Shown: positions 61,342 to 64,000 of the stretch, piece after piece
Position numbering within the stretch: the first letter of the stretch is position 1
Layout: each line of letters starts with the position of its first letter
Assembly: GCA_013398955.1 (NCBI GenBank)
Contig: VWPU01004452.1
Location: 293,713 to 357,712 of the forward strand
Length of the DNA: 64,000 nt
Reading direction: 5' to 3'
Source: Callaeas wilsoni
Taxonomy: Eukaryota > Chordata > Aves > Passeriformes > Callaeidae
Notes under the pieces: model-generated
Database searches by the model: none
What the model was told of the DNA's origin: nothing
What the model saw: the letters and a program-made list of their open reading frames with translations, nothing else
Translations under genes and position numbers: made by a program

Positions 61342-64000
61342 GTAAATCTGGTTACTGAAGACTTGAAGCCATGTAATAATTAATGTCTTGATGCTCGATT
61401 TTGCTGAACTACATGGAACTGGCCAATTAAATTAAGTGGTAGCCCTGGATGGTATCAAGGAATTAGGAAATGTAATCCTCCTCCTCTTTGTAGCTGACTG
61501 AAGGATGCCTGACCCAGGGTTTTTGGGGGCTTGAGTATTCCTTTGGCTCATCAGAAACTCCAGCCTTTCAGTTGCATCCATCTGGCAGAGTTAGCAGAAG
61601 GGGAGAACACAAAGGTCAGGAGTAACATTGTGTGTGCAGGTTGTATGGTTCGCTTTGGCATGAGCTCCCTCTGTAAGATTGGATTGTAGCAGTTGGCACA
61701 AAGACCTTATAGAAATCCATAATTGCCTGTGTGCATGGGAAGAATACTAGAAAATCCAGCCTGTCAGGATGGAAAAGATATCCAAATCATGGAAAGGTCA
61801 GTGTTGTCTACCTGCATTGTGCTGAGAGCACCCTGAAATTCAACTGCCCTTCCAGCCCTTCTGCAGCCTGCACACGCAAGTGTCTTGCTAATAGGTCAGA
61901 TCACTCTTCCTTCTAATATTCTCCATATATTGACACCAATGATAGCTCACTTTCAAATTTTCTTTTATTATTCTGAATTTGTTTGCTTTCTCTAGTTATT
62001 CTCACAAAGCATCTTCTCATCTTTTGTGCTGCACAAGCCTTTGTAAAAGTTCATTTGTGTCTCCTTGGTGGCAACCAAGTAGTATTTGCTTGAGAATGCA
62101 GTGTGGAGTTTAAATGAAAAAAGAAAGGAGAGGGAGCATGATACTGATGTGCACATTAACAAGGAGAGAAAGGGAGATTTCATGTTTGCAAGTTTTGTCT
62201 CCACAACAGTAAAAATGATTTTCTGTGCAGAAACTGAATGTTGAGAGTTAATTAAAAACTCATCGATACCGGTTGGTGTACAAGGGCATGCATAAACAAA
62301 AATAACTGTAATTGCCTCTAGGTAAGGGTTAGTCTGTTCTCGATCTTTCAGTGGTTTCACTAGCATTATACTTTGGGCATACACAATAGCTCACAGGGGC
62401 AATAAATATTATCACCTGAAAATGTCGTTAACTGTTACCATCTCATGTATAGCTCCAGAAGCAGTGATGATAGCAGTGGAAGAGAGTGGATTAATTATTT
62501 AATACATGTTGTTTTCCCATGGGCATTGGACGAGGAAAATGTTACAAGACTGCTATAATTTCTAGTTACACCTGGAAAATACATTGATGTATCAGGTTTG
62601 TTTTCATGCTCTTTAATTTCCTTACCTTCACTCCCACAGATTATAAAATCTTTATAGATGTCGTAGGTAGTAAAACTCTAAGTATCCATTTTTTCTGAAG
62701 GAGGATGCAACATGCAACAAACGTCTTTGCCAAACAGACTGTCTAATTTGACTAAATAAACATATATCCACAAAGCAATCAAACAAAACAGAGGTGCTTG
62801 AAAGGGAACTCTTAATTTGAATTTGTTTATTCAGAGTGTCTTCCACAATAGTGATTGAGCCAATGAAGATTTCTTCTTGGAAGATGATTAGATATTAAAA
62901 ATTCAACCTTGTGTTTAAGAAGACCATGCTGGAAAGCCACTGGAAGGTGTCAATTTGGCTATCTCACCCTGCCTACAGATGAAAGGCTCCCAAGACCTGA
63001 GAATCACAGGGATCCTACTGGTGCTATACAACCAGCGTCGGGCTCTGTTTACCAAAGGAAAGGAACTTTTTATTGAAGTGATAGATTTGTATTCAACTGC
63101 ACCTGTAGGGCATTGGCTGGGAGCATGTCTTTCTGCAAGTTCACAGGCCGTCTTTTCTTGCTGGCCAGGCCTTCTTTTGGTCAAGGTTATTATTCATTCA
63201 GTAAAAACCAAATTGTGTGACAGTCTGAGAGGAGATAATAGCTAGCCAGCTTTATCAGCAGGAGCCCTGGAACTTTCACAGCTGGAAAGCTTCTTTGCCA
63301 ACAAACATGAATGGTGAAACCCTACAGACTAATGTGCGATGACTAGAACGGGTGCTGTTACTCAGCTCAGTTCTTCCTTGATTGTAAGGATGATGTACTG
63401 CAAGCCGGGGCTGCTTGTGAACTTAGGACCTGTTTATGTTACTGTTTTAATGCTGGTTTTGCAGAGAAAAGCAGCATCCCCTTTCCCATTATCTTTCTGA
63501 ACAAGCGAAAACTGTGTCTGCCAAAGCAGTACCCAAATACGGAGGATCTGCCTTACAGTCTGTATGAGTCCACCTGCCTGTCTCCATCATTCTTTAATTA
63601 ACCATGGGGTTATCAGGTGCTGGAATACCAATGCACTTGGCATCTACCTTGTCTCTCTCCTGTTTCCAGAAAGAGGAAAGATTCTTCATTCTGTGCTCCA
63701 CAGGACCACCTTGTGTGAACAAATACTCAAGTCTCCCATGCACTTCATGATAGGCAGTTTGTCCTGGGACTGTCATGGTTTGTTCATGGGGTAACTCCAG
63801 GCTTCATGAGTCTGAGTATTCAAAGCTAATGATCTCTGAGTGCTCACTGAAATAATTTTGAAAAGGCTTTGTAACATGAGCAAGGAATTCCTTTTTCTGT
63901 ATTTTTCCCTGATGCTGAGATGTGTGTCTAATCTGCAGAAAGTGTCGAAGTATATGAGAGGTAATTTTTTTATTATTTGCTGTAGGAGTTTGGGTTCTTC
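61342..64000 (+). other. EPSTI1: EPSTI1 intron after exon D, to window end
   Basis: 2.66 kb without a match to the next conserved EPSTI1 exon. No named repeat was recognised. Confidence 0.7.

Noticed and set aside
63932..63960. Short segment between CTGCAG and GTAATT near the window end as the next EPSTI1 exon
   Set aside because: The translation does not resemble the next conserved EPSTI1 exon, and the splice sites alone are weak evidence.
1..64000. CRISPR arrays, tRNA, rRNA or bacterial operons
   Set aside because: None seen; the window is vertebrate nuclear DNA with spliced genes and CR1/ERV repeats.

Overview
The window is vertebrate nuclear DNA, almost certainly from a bird. The evidence is a sparse-exon layout, CR1 retroposons with the avian 3' end, ERV LTRs of the kind common in birds, and two split genes whose exons translate to conserved vertebrate proteins. 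I found no prokaryotic or plasmid feature. The two genes are DNAJC15 (minus strand, complete, six coding exons, 15.5-35.2 kb) and EPSTI1 (plus strand, 5' part only, running off the right edge). Their head-to-head order matches the human 13q14.11 neighbourhood. The species cannot be named from the sequence alone.

Layout: 1-15.1 kb is non-coding flank downstream of DNAJC15, with three CR1 pieces and a G-rich tract. 15.1-35.3 kb is DNAJC15, whose introns carry a CR1 piece, simple repeats and a probable LTR remnant near 34.2-34.8 kb. A CpG-rich promoter sits at about 34.8-35.35 kb. 35,457-36,153 is a solo LTR with exact 5-bp target duplications (AGAAT), placed 232 bp upstream of the DNAJC15 start codon and pointing the other way. 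36.2-44.6 kb is the divergent intergenic interval, with a second full-length LTR (42,564-43,250). 44.64-64 kb is EPSTI1: a candidate interferon-response promoter and a short first coding exon at 44.64-44.77 kb (inferred), four firmly recognised internal exons at 54.57, 56.57, 60.55 and 61.26 kb, and introns containing two more LTRs or LTR-like pieces and two CR1 copies.

DNAJC15 encodes a mitochondrial inner-membrane J-protein with a C-terminal J domain. The assembled coding sequence is 447 nt (148 aa plus stop) with every intron phase consistent. EPSTI1 is an interferon-induced, coiled-coil-rich protein. The two genes share a neighbourhood but no known pathway. No clearly new biological system was seen. 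The most useful leads are the LTR beside the DNAJC15 promoter, the candidate ISRE plus short first exon of EPSTI1, and a possible 60-bp in-frame cassette exon.
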